Notes: generated by a model not told the origin, from the sequence alone. A stretch of 64,000 bases of DNA from Nocardia asiatica NBRC 100129 (GCF_000308415.1 NZ_BAFS01000004.1:29153-93152); one strand, 5' to 3'. Positions 41,534 to 51,843 are shown, counted from the stretch's first letter. Numbers and translations are program-made.

Positions 41534-42673
41534 CTACCTCGGCTGGGGCTGTGGCGGCAGCGGCGCGGCGCCGGGCAGCGGTGCGGGGGTGGAACGTCCG
41601 CTGTTCGGCGGCGGCACCGGAGCCTGGCCGTTGATCAGGATGTCGCCTCTGGCCGATCCGGTGATCGGCGCGAAGCCTTCACGATCAGCTCCCTTGCCGA
41701 TCATGCAGTCCAGCTTGCGGCTGCCCGCCATCCAGCTGCGGGCATCGATGTAGTCGAAGAACAGGGTGAGCGTCTTGTTGCGGATGACGTCCGGCCCGCC
41801 CAGGTACTCGGTCGAGGTGCGGGAGCACTCCTCCTCCACGAACTTGTCCTGCGCCTCCTTCGCGGGCGGTCCGCCGGTGAAGTGGGCGCTGAGATCGACG
41901 GTGGACACGATCTCCACGGCGTGCGGCTGGGCGCAGTCCACCGGATCGGTGGGCAGGTTCTGGTTGATGCCCAGGCAGACGCCGGGCTCGTACACCCTGG
42001 ACTGATCGTGCTCGGTGGCGCTGCCGACCGACGGCGGCGTGCCGACGCTGGCCGCGACCTGCAAGCCGCACCGCAGCGTGCGGTCACCGTGCTGCCAGCC
42101 GTCCGGGCTGGGGTACATCAGGCCGACGATGTACTTGCCGCGCGGGTCGAAGCGGCCGGACATGTATTTGTGCACCGCAGGCACGCAGTGCTCTTCCTTC
42201 AATTCGGTGAGCCGCAGCGAGTCCGGGAACCGCGAGCCGGGGCCGAATTCCTTGCCCGGGTACCGGCTCATGTCGATGTCGGCCGCGACCTCGAACATGT
42301 GCTTGCTCGCGCAGTTCACCTTGACCAGGTCGGACCGGTCGGGCTTGGTCCAGCTCAGGCAGTCGCCCTTGGCCGCGGTGCCGAACTCCTTGTCCAGCAC
42401 GGGCTGCGCCGGCGCGCCGGGATTGTGCGCTTCCAGGCCCGTCTCGTTGTCGAAGCCGGTCACGAACAACGTCACCAGGGCCGCGACCACGGCGCCGACG
42501 GCCACCGCGAGCAGGCCCCAGCGCAACGTGGGCGCCGACAGCCGCACCTCGCGCAGGTTGCTGTCGGCGAGCGCGGCCTTGGCCGAGTCGAACGAGCGGC
42601 GCACCGCGTCGGCGCGCGAGGACGCGCGGCGCTTGGGCGCCTTCGGGGACCGGGACACATGTTCGGAGGACAT
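41534..42673 (-). CDS. Septum-formation family membrane protein
   Basis: A 379-residue protein with a basic cytoplasmic N-terminus, one transmembrane helix near residues 52-72 (WGLLAVAVGAVVAALVTLFVTGF) and a large outer domain. The outer domain has paired cysteines repeated twice (KGDCLSWTKPDRSDLVKVNCASKHMFEV...HCVPAV; PGVCLGINQNLPTDPVDCAQPHAVEIV...CSRTS), the septum-formation domain pattern. The tail is proline-rich. The family, which includes M. tuberculosis Rv3835, is named for a septum-related member, but its mechanism is unknown. It is followed closely by the metallopeptidase gene. Confidence 0.88.
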   Translation of the reverse strand: MSSEHVSRSPKAPKRRASSRADAVRRSFDSAKAALADSNLREVRLSAPTLRWGLLAVAVGAVVAALVTLFVTGFDNETGLEAHNPGAPAQPVLDKEFGTAAKGDCLSWTKPDRSDLVKVNCASKHMFEVAADIDMSRYPGKEFGPGSRFPDSLRLTELKEEHCVPAVHKYMSGRFDPRGKYIVGLMYPSPDGWQHGDRTLRCGLQVAASVGTPPSVGSATEHDQSRVYEPGVCLGINQNLPTDPVDCAQPHAVEIVSTVDLSAHFTGGPPAKEAQDKFVEEECSRTSTEYLGGPDVIRNKTLTLFFDYIDARSWMAGSRKLDCMIGKGADREGFAPITGSARGDILINGQAPVPPPNSGRSTPAPLPGAAPLPPQPQPR

Positions 42674-42745
42674 CGCGGTCCATCATGGCAGCGTCGGTGC
42701 CTCGGTGCCACGACCTGCCCCGATCGGCGCGGCACGCGGCGCGGT

Positions 42746-44446
42746 TCAGCCGCGCAGGGCCGACATGAAGACGCCGGGCAGCCGGGCCGGGTTGGCGCCT
42801 GCGTAGAACTCGGTGAGCCTGCGCCCGGTGACGGCGGCCGTCTCGTTGCCGACGAACCACGGCGGCTTCGGGGAGAGGGCGAGTTCACCGCCCAGCAGCG
42901 AGCGCGGCGCGGGCCGGAACGGGCCGCGCACCACCGTGCGTTCCACGTCGTCGAGCAGCAAGGCGTTGTGCACCACGCCGATCCCGCTCTGCACGTCGTC
43001 CAGGGTGTGGCCGGGGAACGCCCCCCAAGCGGCTCGCGGCGCGAGGAAGGCGAGGCCGGTCCAGGCGTTCACCGCGATCGCGCCGTAGCGCAGCCGCTCG
43101 ATCGCGCGGTCGAAGGCGGTGCCGAGCCTGCGGATGGTCCTCGGATGGGCGATGACGTTCGCGCCGAGCGTCCCGGTCAGCTCGGCGTTCGCGAAGTCCA
43201 CCGCGCGGTGCAGGAACTCGCCGCCCGCGTAGGGCAGCTCGACCACGCCGAGAACGGGTGAGAAGTACTCCGTGCGCAGTAGCGGCGTGCCGGTTCGCGG
43301 CAACCCGTCGATCAGCACACGCCCCGCGCCGAGCCGCTCGGCCTCCGGGTAGGAGGCCAGCGCGTCGGCGACGCGCGCGTCGCTGCCCGGGTAGTACGCG
43401 CTGCGCTGCGGCGCCCGCTCCATGGCCAGGCGCAGCTCGGTGAGGAACTCGTCCTTGCGGTCCCAGTCCGAGCCGATCACCACCGCCTGCGCGGCCACGC
43501 AGTTGTAGCCGCCGTTGTGCAGCCGCTGGGTCGCCACGTGTTCGGCCTGGTAGCGCAGATCGGCGGCGGACCAGTCACCCGGCACGACGATGGTCGGCGA
43601 GACGCCGCCCAGCTCGCTGCTGATCGGCTTGTCCAGCAGCGGCCTGCGGTCCTTCTTGCGCTCCGAGCCCTCCGCGCCCGGCCCCCACACGATCGAATCG
43701 TGCGTCCGCGCGCTGCCGGTCATGTGCACGTGGGCGACATCGGGATGACTCACCAGGTAGCCGCCCTGCTGCGCGCCGCCGGTGAGGATCCGCAGCACGC
43801 GCAGCTCCAGCAGCGGCTCGAACACCATTTCGAACACGGTGAACAGCGGGTCGGTGATCGGGTTGAGTTTCAACGCGACCACGCGGTTGTGCGCGAACAG
43901 CTCGTAGAGCGCGTCCAGCGGCGGAATCGAGGTGATGTTGCCCGCGCCGAGCACGGCGCCGATCCCGCCGGTCGCGCCGGGATCGAGCTGGGCGAGTCCG
44001 GCTCGCCTGCGCGCGGTCTCTGCGTCGACGCCGGGTCGCAGCCACACATCGCCGCGGAAACCGTTGAGCAGGAGCCGGTCGTAGACGCCGAACGGGAGGA
44101 TCGGCACCGCGAGCCGGCCGCCCGGCGCCTCCCGCAGCGTGATGCCGGTGAGCGGGCTGCGCCCGGCGTCGAGTGCCGCGAGGGTGGCCGAGAGCGCGTC
44201 GGTGGCCTGCAGTAGGGCGAGCGGGCCGGACATCCATTCCTCGCCGACCAGCGGCGAATCCGCGGGCAGGTCCTTGACGACGCACGCCGCTCGCACCCAG
44301 TCCTCGGCGAAGCGACCCACTCGGGCGTGGATCTCGTCGAGCAGTTCGCGACGGCGACGCAGCGGGGTGGCGGCCCAGGCCTTCTCGCCCGCCGTCAGGT
44401 CGGCCAGCGCGTTGTCGATGGCTGTCTCGTCGAAAGTGGCGCCCAC
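42746..44446 (-). CDS. Aldehyde dehydrogenase family protein
   Basis: A 566-residue protein with the aldehyde dehydrogenase fold. The NAD-binding region has [32 protein letters not shown], the general-base glutamate is in [18 protein letters not shown], and the nucleophilic cysteine is in [32 protein letters not shown] is also typical. The protein is longer than usual (about 500), and its substrate is not evident. The start is set at GTG 44446 ([11 protein letters not shown]), since a start at 44524 would lie almost on top of the divergent serS start. Confidence 0.87.
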   Translation of the reverse strand: MGATFDETAIDNALADLTAGEKAWAATPLRRRRELLDEIHARVGRFAEDWVRAACVVKDLPADSPLVGEEWMSGPLALLQATDALSATLAALDAGRSPLTGITLREAPGGRLAVPILPFGVYDRLLLNGFRGDVWLRPGVDAETARRRAGLAQLDPGATGGIGAVLGAGNITSIPPLDALYELFAHNRVVALKLNPITDPLFTVFEMVFEPLLELRVLRILTGGAQQGGYLVSHPDVAHVHMTGSARTHDSIVWGPGAEGSERKKDRRPLLDKPISSELGGVSPTIVVPGDWSAADLRYQAEHVATQRLHNGGYNCVAAQAVVIGSDWDRKDEFLTELRLAMERAPQRSAYYPGSDARVADALASYPEAERLGAGRVLIDGLPRTGTPLLRTEYFSPVLGVVELPYAGGEFLHRAVDFANAELTGTLGANVIAHPRTIRRLGTAFDRAIERLRYGAIAVNAWTGLAFLAPRAAWGAFPGHTLDDVQSGIGVVHNALLLDDVERTVVRGPFRPAPRSLLGGELALSPKPPWFVGNETAAVTGRRLTEFYAGANPARLPGVFMSALRG

Positions 44447-44538
44447 GAGCCCACTATGCGCGCGATCCGGGGCCGATGGACCGCATCCAGGGATATCGGG
44501 GTGAAACGGCAACCTGCCGACCACTAGGCTGGTGGCCC

Positions 44539-45801
44539 ATGATCGACCTCCGATTCCTGCGGGACGACCCCGACGCGGTCCGCGCCTCGCAGCGCGCCCG
44601 CGGCGAAGACCCCGCCCTCGTCGACGCGCTGCTCGAGGCGGACGCGGCGCGGCGTGCCGCGGTGGCCACCGCGGACAATTTGCGCGCCGAGCACAAGGCG
44701 ATGGGCAAGCTGATCGGGAAGGCGAGCAAGGAGGAGCGCTCCGCGCTGCTGGCGCAGGCGTCGGAGATGTCGGTCAAGGTCAAGGAGGCCGAGGCCGCGC
44801 AGCACGCCGCCGACGCCGACCTGGACGCCGCGCACCGCGCCATCTCCAACGTGGTGCAGGAGGGCGCGCCCGCGGGCGGCGAGGACGATTACGTCGTGCT
44901 GGAGACCGTCGGCACGCCGAGGGAGTTCGATTTCGCGCCGAAGGACCATCTCGAGCTCGGCGAGTCGCTCGGCCTGATCGATATGGAGCGCGGCGCGAAG
45001 GTCTCCGGCGCCCGCTTCTACTTCCTGACCGGCTACGGCGCGCTGCTGCAGCTGGGCCTGCTGCAGTTGGCCGCGCAGAAAGCCGTGGCCAACGGCTTCA
45101 CCATGATGATCCCGCCGGTGCTGGTGCGTCCGGAGGTCATGGCGGGCACCGGCTTCCTGGGCCAGCACTCGGCCGAGGTCTACCACCTCGCCGACGACGA
45201 TCTCTACCTGGTCGGCACCTCGGAGGTGCCGCTGGCGGGCTATCACGCGGACGAGATCCTCGACCTGAGCGGCGGGCCCAAACGGTACGCGGGCTGGTCG
45301 TCGTGTTTCCGCAGGGAGGCGGGCAGCTATGGCAAGGACACCCGCGGCATCATCCGGGTGCACCAGTTCGACAAGGTGGAGATGTTCGTCTTCACCACGC
45401 CGGACCAGGCCGACGCCGAACACCGTCGCCTGCTCGCCTGGGAACAGGAGATGCTCGCCGCGGTCGAGGTGCCCTACCGGGTGATCGACGTCGCGGCCGG
45501 CGATCTCGGCAGCTCGGCCGCCCGCAAATTCGACTGCGAGGCGTGGGTGCCCACCCAGCGGACCTATCGGGAGCTGACTTCGACCTCCAACTGCACCACC
45601 TACCAGGCCCGCAGGCTCTCGGTGCGCTATCGCGACGAGAACGGGAAGCCGCAGATCGCCGCCACGCTGAACGGCACGCTGGCGACCACCCGGTGGATCG
45701 TGGCCATGCTGGAGAACCATCAGCAAGCCGACGGGTCGGTCCGGGTTCCGGCCGCGCTGGTTCCGTTCGTCGGCACCGACGTGCTTCGACCGTCGAACTG
45801 A
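44539..45801 (+). CDS. serS: Seryl-tRNA synthetase
   Basis: A 420-residue class II synthetase. The N-terminal coiled-coil arm ([22 protein letters not shown] ... [37 protein letters not shown]) binds the tRNA. The catalytic core contains motif 2 ([28 protein letters not shown]), [27 protein letters not shown], and motif 3 ([31 protein letters not shown]). It charges tRNA-Ser and tRNA-Sec. The ATG at 44539 gives the same length as mycobacterial SerS. It is divergent from the aldehyde dehydrogenase gene. Confidence 0.98.
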   Translation: MIDLRFLRDDPDAVRASQRARGEDPALVDALLEADAARRAAVATADNLRAEHKAMGKLIGKASKEERSALLAQASEMSVKVKEAEAAQHAADADLDAAHRAISNVVQEGAPAGGEDDYVVLETVGTPREFDFAPKDHLELGESLGLIDMERGAKVSGARFYFLTGYGALLQLGLLQLAAQKAVANGFTMMIPPVLVRPEVMAGTGFLGQHSAEVYHLADDDLYLVGTSEVPLAGYHADEILDLSGGPKRYAGWSSCFRREAGSYGKDTRGIIRVHQFDKVEMFVFTTPDQADAEHRRLLAWEQEMLAAVEVPYRVIDVAAGDLGSSAARKFDCEAWVPTQRTYRELTSTSNCTTYQARRLSVRYRDENGKPQIAATLNGTLATTRWIVAMLENHQQADGSVRVPAALVPFVGTDVLRPSN

Positions 45802-45901
45802 CTACGCGCGAATGACGTCCAGGTGAATAGCCACTGGTTCGCCATGCCGGATTCCCGGGATGTGGCAACCGGCGGGATTCCTTGTGTCTAGGCTATTCGT
45901 C

Positions 45902-47764
45902 GTGCGAGGAATCGGGTCTCGCGGCGATACCCGAACCCGGGTGCGGGCCGCGTCAGCGCTGGCGACGGCTATGGTCATGGCTCGTACCACCGGGGCGTTC
46001 TACGTCATGGGCGGGGTGCTCGGTCTGCTGATCACCGCCGTCGCCCCTGGTGAGGAGGGTAATCGGCCGCTGGTAGGAGGGGCAGCAGCGGTAGCGCTGG
46101 TGCTCGGTCTCACGCTGCTCGCGTGGGGTCCGCGGCTGCCGCATTCGATCCACCACGTCTACGTCGCGATCGCGACGGTGCTGGTGACGATCGCGGTGCA
46201 CTCCTTCCCGAACACGGTGGGCGCGATCAGCCTGGCGGCGTTCTACGTGTTCATCGCGTGCGACGCCGCGCTGTTCTTCGCCTGGTCGCAGGCGGCCGCC
46301 CATATCGCGTTCGCCTTGGCGCTGTGCCTGTGGGTGCTGCCGGCGCGGCCGGTGGTCCCCGGGCTGCCGTGGTGGTCGGGCCTGATCCCGGCGGGCGTGA
46401 CGTTCGGGGTCGGCGTCGTCGTCGGGATCCTGACGAGGATGGCGTCCGAAGCCGACATCGACGTCCTCACCGGCCTGCTCAATCGCCGCGGCTTCGACCG
46501 CGCGCTGAACACCGCGATCCAGCAGGCCACCAGGTCCGGGCACGGCCTCGCGCTGGTACTGGTCGACCTGGACCGCTTCCAGAAGATCAACGACCATCTC
46601 GGGCACCGCGCCGGTGACGCGGTACTGCAGCGGGTGGCCGACACCTGGTCGAAACTGCTGGCCCCCGATCAGCGCCTGGCACGCTACGGCGGAGACGCGT
46701 TCGCCTTGCTGCTGCCGAACACCACCGAGCAGGCCGCGATCCTGCTCACCGAACAACTGCGCGCGGCGGTGACCACCGGCTGTTCGGCCGGCGTGACCTC
46801 CTGGCAGCCGGGCGAATCCGGATCGCTGCTGGTCAGCCGCGCCGACGTCGGCCTGTACCGGGCCAAGCAAGCCGGACGCAACCGGACGGTGCTGGAGTCC
46901 TCCCGGCAACTGCCGCTGGCGGTGGAACTGCGCGAGGCGATCGACCGCGGCGCCCTCGACGTGCACTACCAGCCGATCGTCAGCCTCACCGAGGGCGGCG
47001 GCAAGGCGGTCGGCGTGGAGGCGCTGCTGCGCTGGTCGTCCAGCGCCCAGCCGGACGTCACCACCGAGGGCCTCATCCGCGTCGCCGAGGAATACGACCT
47101 CATCGCCGATCTGGACGAGCTGGTGCTGCGCCGGGCCTGCGCGGACGCCGCGCGCTTGCAGGAGACTTTCGCCCAGTTGGATCTGACGCTGAACGTGAAC
47201 GTCAGCGGACTGGAGCTGGCCGAGGCCGGCTACGCCGACCGAGTGGCGGGCATTCTCGCCAGTACCGGATGGCCCGCCGATCAGCTGGTGCTCGAGGTGA
47301 CCGAGAGCGAGCTGGCGGCCGAATCGCAGACCGCGATCGAGAACCTGCACACCCTGCGCGACCGGGGCGTGCGCATCGCCATCGACGACTTCGGCACCGG
47401 CTACTCCTCGCTCAGCAGGCTGGCCACCCTGCCCAGCGACATCCTCAAGGTCGATCAGTCCTTCGTCGCCGCGATCCGCTCGGATTCGCCGGCGCCGCCG
47501 TTGCTCGGCGTGATCGCCGCCCTGTCCAACGCGCTGGACCTGCAGGTCATCGCCGAGGGCGTGGAGACCGAGTACCAAGCCGCGGTGCTCACCGAACTGG
47601 GTTTCGCGCTCGCGCAGGGCTATCACTACAGCGACTCGCACCCGGTCTCGGAACTGATCAGCGACCTCAACGAGAACAAGGGCCGGATCGGTCGCGGCGT
47701 CACGGACGAGGAACTCGGCGACGGGGACTCGGTGACGGCCAACGGCTGGGTGCCGCTGCCGTAA
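45902..47764 (+). CDS. Membrane GGDEF-EAL protein with degenerate GGDAF motif
   Basis: About 620 residues. An N-terminal membrane domain of five or six helices (to about residue 180) is followed by a GGDEF domain whose active site reads RYGGDAFALLL (46688-46702), with Ala in place of the catalytic Glu. A complete EAL domain follows: GVEALLRW (EAL at 47018-47026), NVNVSG, LEVTES, IDDFGTGYSS, LKVDQSF, VIAEGVET and LAQGYHY. It is predicted to hydrolyse c-di-GMP, with the GGDAF domain perhaps serving as a GTP sensor. The start is uncertain: GTG 45902 is used, and ATG 45860 is possible. Confidence 0.9.
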   Translation: MRGIGSRGDTRTRVRAASALATAMVMARTTGAFYVMGGVLGLLITAVAPGEEGNRPLVGGAAAVALVLGLTLLAWGPRLPHSIHHVYVAIATVLVTIAVHSFPNTVGAISLAAFYVFIACDAALFFAWSQAAAHIAFALALCLWVLPARPVVPGLPWWSGLIPAGVTFGVGVVVGILTRMASEADIDVLTGLLNRRGFDRALNTAIQQATRSGHGLALVLVDLDRFQKINDHLGHRAGDAVLQRVADTWSKLLAPDQRLARYGGDAFALLLPNTTEQAAILLTEQLRAAVTTGCSAGVTSWQPGESGSLLVSRADVGLYRAKQAGRNRTVLESSRQLPLAVELREAIDRGALDVHYQPIVSLTEGGGKAVGVEALLRWSSSAQPDVTTEGLIRVAEEYDLIADLDELVLRRACADAARLQETFAQLDLTLNVNVSGLELAEAGYADRVAGILASTGWPADQLVLEVTESELAAESQTAIENLHTLRDRGVRIAIDDFGTGYSSLSRLATLPSDILKVDQSFVAAIRSDSPAPPLLGVIAALSNALDLQVIAEGVETEYQAAVLTELGFALAQGYHYSDSHPVSELISDLNENKGRIGRGVTDEELGDGDSVTANGWVPLP

Positions 47765-47907
47765 TTCGCTTGACGGCGGGTCCGGCCCTGAGCATGCTGA
47801 TCGACATGTGTTTGCTCATCTACGCCAGTTGATTCGCCGAAGCGCTGCGCGCCCGCCTGCCGGGTAGCGCGCAACCCATCGGACTGCGCTCGCTGACGGT
47901 TCGAGCG

Positions 47908-49152
47908 GTGCTCTTCAAGAGCATCGGTGAACTGATTCCGCTCTACGCGCTGTACGCCCTGCTGTTCGCCGACCACGGCATGAGCACCGGGCAGATCTCA
48001 CTGTTGTTCGCGATCTGGTCGGCGACCTCGTTCTTGCTCGAGGTGCCCTCCGGGGCGTGGGCGGACACGGTGTCGCGGCGCGGGCTGCTCGCGCTCAGCG
48101 GCGTATTGCTCACGGCCGGATTCGCGCTGTGGACCGCCGTGCCTTCGTTCGCGGGTTTCGCCGCCGGATTCGTGCTGTGGGGCACCTCCGGCGCGTTGGC
48201 CTCCGGCACTTTCGAGGCATTGCTCTACGACGATCTCGCCGCCCGCGGTGAGTCCGGGTCCTATCCGCGCGTCCTGGGTTACACCCGGGCCGGTGCGGAG
48301 GCGGCCGTTGTCGTCGCGATCGTCGCCGCGACGCCCCTGTACCTCTACGGGGGTTATGCGCTCGTAGGCTGGTCCAGCGTCGTCATAGCGGGGGCGCACA
48401 CGCTGATCGCGCTGTCGCTGCCCACCGCGCCGAAGGCGGTGTCCGCGGTGGACGTGGACGATCTGGAGGATTCGGCCTCCGAAGCGATCGCGCCGGAAAG
48501 CGTTGTGGCGCGTCCGCGGCCGTTCGCGCGATACCTCACCATGCTGAAGACCGGTGTCGGCGAGGCGATTCGCGTGCAAGCCGTGCGTTACGGCGTGCTG
48601 TTGGAGGCTCTGCTGTTCGGGATCACGGCGTTCGACGAGTATTTCGCCCTGCTGGCGGAGGAATCGGGCGTCTCGACAGCGGTGGTGCCCCTCCTGGTCG
48701 GTCTCACCGTGCTCGGCTCACTGACCGGTTCGGTGCTGGCTGGACGTACCGAGGGGATGTCGGGCCGTACGATGGCGATCGCGGTAGGTGGCGCGGGCGT
48801 GCTGTTCCTCGGTGGTGCCGTGATCGCGGGGCTCGCGACCGGTCGTCCGGACGCGGTGTATCTGCTGACCGGTCTCGGTTTCGGGTCCATCGGCGTCTCC
48901 TACGGCATCGTCTACAACGCGGGGATCGTCGCGGGCGCGCGCCTCCAGGACGCTATCGAGGGCCCCGCCCGAGCCACCGTCACCTCGGTCTCGGGGCTGC
49001 TCGGCGAGGTGATCGCCCTCGCGGTGTTCGGCTTCGCCGCCCTCGTGACGCTCTGGTGGTCCATGTCCACCCTGCTCGCCCTGCTCGGCGCCTCCATCCT
49101 CGCCATCGCCGCCCTCACCCCCCGCTGGCTTCCGCGACGCGCCGAGCCGTGA
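47908..49152 (+). CDS. Major facilitator superfamily transporter
   Basis: A 414-residue membrane protein with about twelve helices in two halves. The first half includes ISLLFAIWSATSFLLEVPSGAWADTVSRRGLLALSG, the MFS loop-2 signature (G-x-x-x-D-x-x-x-R-R). A central acidic loop (SAVDVDDLEDSASEAIAPE) follows, then the second half ending LPRRAEP. The cargo is unknown. The start used is GTG 47908, and no ATG lies upstream before a stop. It is followed after 126 bases by another transporter gene in the same direction. Confidence 0.85.
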   Translation: MLFKSIGELIPLYALYALLFADHGMSTGQISLLFAIWSATSFLLEVPSGAWADTVSRRGLLALSGVLLTAGFALWTAVPSFAGFAAGFVLWGTSGALASGTFEALLYDDLAARGESGSYPRVLGYTRAGAEAAVVVAIVAATPLYLYGGYALVGWSSVVIAGAHTLIALSLPTAPKAVSAVDVDDLEDSASEAIAPESVVARPRPFARYLTMLKTGVGEAIRVQAVRYGVLLEALLFGITAFDEYFALLAEESGVSTAVVPLLVGLTVLGSLTGSVLAGRTEGMSGRTMAIAVGGAGVLFLGGAVIAGLATGRPDAVYLLTGLGFGSIGVSYGIVYNAGIVAGARLQDAIEGPARATVTSVSGLLGEVIALAVFGFAALVTLWWSMSTLLALLGASILAIAALTPRWLPRRAEP

Positions 49153-49278
49153 GTGGCACGCCACCGCGCCTTCTCGGCCGATGGCGCGGCGGCGTGCAAC
49201 CGAGTGACCGCGAGTTGCCAGACCATGACGTGTTCTTCTGGGACAACGCCGCGAGCGTGTGCCGGTAGCGTGCGGGAG

Positions 49279-50232
49279 GTGAGTAGGCAGGTGCGGGTGG
49301 GGGTGATCTTCGGGTTCGCGATCGGGGCGGGGGTGGCGGTGCAGGGGCGGATCAACGGTGCGCTCGGTGCTCGGCTGGAGGACGGGATCACGGCGGCGAC
49401 GATCAGTTTCGGTACCGGGCTCGTAGTGCTGGCGCTCGTTTTCGCGGTGAGTGGGCGGGTGCGGGAAGGGGCGCGGCGGGTGCGAGGGGCGTTGTCCGAG
49501 GGCTCGCTTCGGCCGTGGCAGTTGCTGGGGGGCCTGTGCGGGGCGTTCTTCGTCGCGTGCCAGGGGTTGACCGTCGCGGCCATCGGCGTCACCGCGTTCA
49601 CGGTGGCGACCGTCGCGGGTCAACTGATCAGCAGTCTGGTCGTCGACCGCCTCGGTCTCGGTCCGAGCGGACGCACGCCGATCACGGTCGTGCGCTCGGC
49701 CGGCGCGGCGCTCGGTGTGGTCGCGGTGCTGGTCGCCGGGCTCGGTCATGCCCGAGCGACCGGTGGTCTATCGGTGCCCGATGCGCTGAACGGCGCTCCG
49801 ACCGCTCTGCTGATCATCCTGCCCGCGCTGGCCGGGATCGGCCTGGCTTGGCAGCAAGCGGTGAACGGCAAGGTCGGGGCGGTCGGCGGAGCCATTTCGG
49901 CGGCCACGGTCAATTTCTGTGTCGGCTTGGCCGCGCTCTCGGTTCTCACGGCCGCGGTGGTCGCGACCTCCGGCGGTCCGGCGGAGTTCCCCACCGAACC
50001 GTGGCTCTACTTGGGCGGATTGATCGGTGTCTCGTTCATCGCCCTGGCCGCGCTCACGGTCCGCTGGATCGGCGTACTGCTCCTCGGTCTCACCTCGGTG
50101 GCGGGCCAGCTGCTGGCCTCACTGGTCCTCGATGTGTTCACCCCGACCAGCGCCGGACTGTCGGCTACGGCGGTCGTCGGCTGTGTGCTGACACTTGTGG
50201 CGGTCGCTGTAGCCACCAGATCGCAGTCCTGA
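49279..50232 (+). CDS. DMT-family (DUF606-like) transporter
   Basis: A 317-residue protein of about ten helices, built as two similar halves: VGVIFGFAIGAGVAVQGRINGALGARL ... ISFGTGLVVLALVF and LPALAGIGLAWQQAVNGKVGAVGGAISAATVNFCVGLAALSVL. The internal repeat and the Q-x-x-x-N motif are typical of the DMT/DUF606 (YdcZ) group. No substrate can be predicted. The start at GTG 49279 has GGGAGG close upstream. Confidence 0.85.
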   Translation: MSRQVRVGVIFGFAIGAGVAVQGRINGALGARLEDGITAATISFGTGLVVLALVFAVSGRVREGARRVRGALSEGSLRPWQLLGGLCGAFFVACQGLTVAAIGVTAFTVATVAGQLISSLVVDRLGLGPSGRTPITVVRSAGAALGVVAVLVAGLGHARATGGLSVPDALNGAPTALLIILPALAGIGLAWQQAVNGKVGAVGGAISAATVNFCVGLAALSVLTAAVVATSGGPAEFPTEPWLYLGGLIGVSFIALAALTVRWIGVLLLGLTSVAGQLLASLVLDVFTPTSAGLSATAVVGCVLTLVAVAVATRSQS

Positions 50233-50287
50233 GGACACTCGCCCGGTCATTCATGTTCGAAGCGCATAAGTGTGGGATGGTGCGCTC

Positions 50288-51319
50288 ATGCTGATCGAAT
50301 ACGGGGTGTGGGTTTCGCGGCTGGGTCTGTGTGTCGTGTTCGGGCTGTCGGCGTGGGGCAAGCTGGCGGATCGGAGCGCGACGCGGCAGGCGGTGGCGGA
50401 TTTCGGGGTGCCGCTGCGCTGGGTGCCCGCGGTGGCCTCGGGATTGCCGATCATCGAGGCGATGATCGCGGTGACCGTGCTGATTCCCTGGATTTCCGGG
50501 CTGGCCGCCGTGGCGGCGCTGGCATTGCTGGCCGTGTTCACGGCCGCGATCGTGCGTTTGCTGCGCCGCGGCGAGCGGCCCTCGTGTTCGTGTTTCGGCG
50601 GTGCGAGCGCCACGCCGATCGGGCCGAAGACGCTGGTGCGCAACGGTGTGCTCGCAGCGCTGGCCTTGACTGTGGATATCGGCGCGCTGCGGTATCCGCG
50701 CGTACCGATCGGCCTGCCCGTCGATCAGGTGATCGGCTGTGCGGTGGTGGCCGCGCTGGTGGCGGTGCTGGTGTGGCTCATCGGGCAGTTTCGTACGTTG
50801 CGCCGCCGGGTGGACGAGCAGGCTTTGTCCACCCTGGGCGCGGAGGGATTGCCGGTGGGCGCGGTAGCCCCCGAGTTCGAATTGTTCGACGCCACAGGAG
50901 CGAAGACCACGCTCGAGGCTCTGCTGACCGGAGGACGTTCGGTCCTGCTGGTCTTCGTGCACCCGGGTTGTGAGCTGTGCGCGGCGCTGGCCAGGGAACT
51001 GCCCCGCTGGCACGCGCGCACCGGCGACGCGCTGGCGATCGTGGCGGTCGGCAACGGCGACGCGGCGGAACAAGCCGCGTGGGGCGTCGAGAACGGGCTG
51101 GGGAATATTCCGTCGCTCGTGCAGCAGGGCAACGAGGCGGCTCTGCGCTATCGCGTGCGCGGTACCCCGTCGGCCGTGCTCATAGACGCTGACGGACGCG
51201 TCGCCGCGCCGGTGGCGAGGGGCGGTATCGCGATCCGAGAGTTGATCAGGACGGTGCGAGCGGTAGGCCGCACGTCGGCTCCCGCGCACAACGGGATTCC
51301 GGCCGGGATATCCCGCTGA
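50288..51319 (+). CDS. MauE-like membrane protein fused to a thioredoxin-like domain
   Basis: A 343-residue fusion. The N-terminal part (residues 1-150) has four or five helices of the MauE/DoxX type and carries the MauE cysteine pair in RPSCSCFGGAS near residue 98. After a further helix and a linker with coiled-coil character (RTLRRRVDEQALSTLG), a thioredoxin-like/AhpC domain starts (GAVAPEFELFDATGAKTTL), with the active site HPGCELCAAL (CxxC) and a cis-proline region RGTPSAVLIDADG. It is predicted to carry electrons or disulfides across the membrane, MauE-MauD in one chain. The start is ATG 50288. Confidence 0.85.
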   Translation: MLIEYGVWVSRLGLCVVFGLSAWGKLADRSATRQAVADFGVPLRWVPAVASGLPIIEAMIAVTVLIPWISGLAAVAALALLAVFTAAIVRLLRRGERPSCSCFGGASATPIGPKTLVRNGVLAALALTVDIGALRYPRVPIGLPVDQVIGCAVVAALVAVLVWLIGQFRTLRRRVDEQALSTLGAEGLPVGAVAPEFELFDATGAKTTLEALLTGGRSVLLVFVHPGCELCAALARELPRWHARTGDALAIVAVGNGDAAEQAAWGVENGLGNIPSLVQQGNEAALRYRVRGTPSAVLIDADGRVAAPVARGGIAIRELIRTVRAVGRTSAPAHNGIPAGISR

Positions 51320-51485
51320 AAGCCCGGCCCTCCCTCTTTTTCGCCGCCTCGGCCGACCGAAGACCCGTTATGCGCTGGTTAGCAAATTCTCAGCAAATCT
51401 TCCGTCGTGCGCCGATAGGATCGACTCGCACCGGTGCGGATTTCGCCATCCATCGAACGAGACCCATCGACAAGAGGGGAAAGAC

Positions 51486-51827
51486 ATGGCGCTCTTCGCA
51501 TTCACCGACTACTCCGGCAAAGAGTTCATCATCCAGCTGACCAACGAACAGCGGATCCAGGAAGCCCGCCGCATCCTGTCGGGTGACGAGCAGATGTCTG
51601 TGCACGTCATGGGCCGGATCCGGAAGATGCCGGCGCCCTACAACCCGGGCTGGGACTTCCATCTGGACCCCGACACCATCACCTTCTTCACCATGGCGAT
51701 CGAGGTCTGCGACGCCAGCATCATGTACGTCAACGACCACCTCGACGAGGCGTGCGGCGCGTTCCTGCCGGGCTGCTTCTGGTGTCCGTGGTCTTCGAAG
51801 CTGACCCGCGAGGTTGCCGACCGGTAG
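51486..51827 (+). CDS. BP74-like domain protein
   Basis: A 113-residue protein: FAFTDYSGKEFIIQLTNEQRIQEARRILSG, HVMGRIRKMPAPYNPGWDFHLDPDTITFFTMAIEVCDASIMYVNDHLDEACGAFLPGCFWCPWSSKL. This matches the small domain called BP74-related, named from a Dictyostelium calcium-binding protein and found scattered in bacteria. Four cysteines occur, two in GCFWC. No signal peptide is seen. The ATG at 51486 is preceded by GAGGGGAAAG. A terminator hairpin lies between it and the convergent Rieske gene. The role is unknown. Confidence 0.72.
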   Translation: MALFAFTDYSGKEFIIQLTNEQRIQEARRILSGDEQMSVHVMGRIRKMPAPYNPGWDFHLDPDTITFFTMAIEVCDASIMYVNDHLDEACGAFLPGCFWCPWSSKLTREVADR

Positions 51828-51843
51828 CAATCAGTCGGCATCG

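Noticed and set aside
41405..43261. 618-codon plus-strand frame across three minus-strand genes
   Set aside because: It covers the metallopeptidase, septum-formation and aldehyde dehydrogenase genes in antisense and has no domain of its own.
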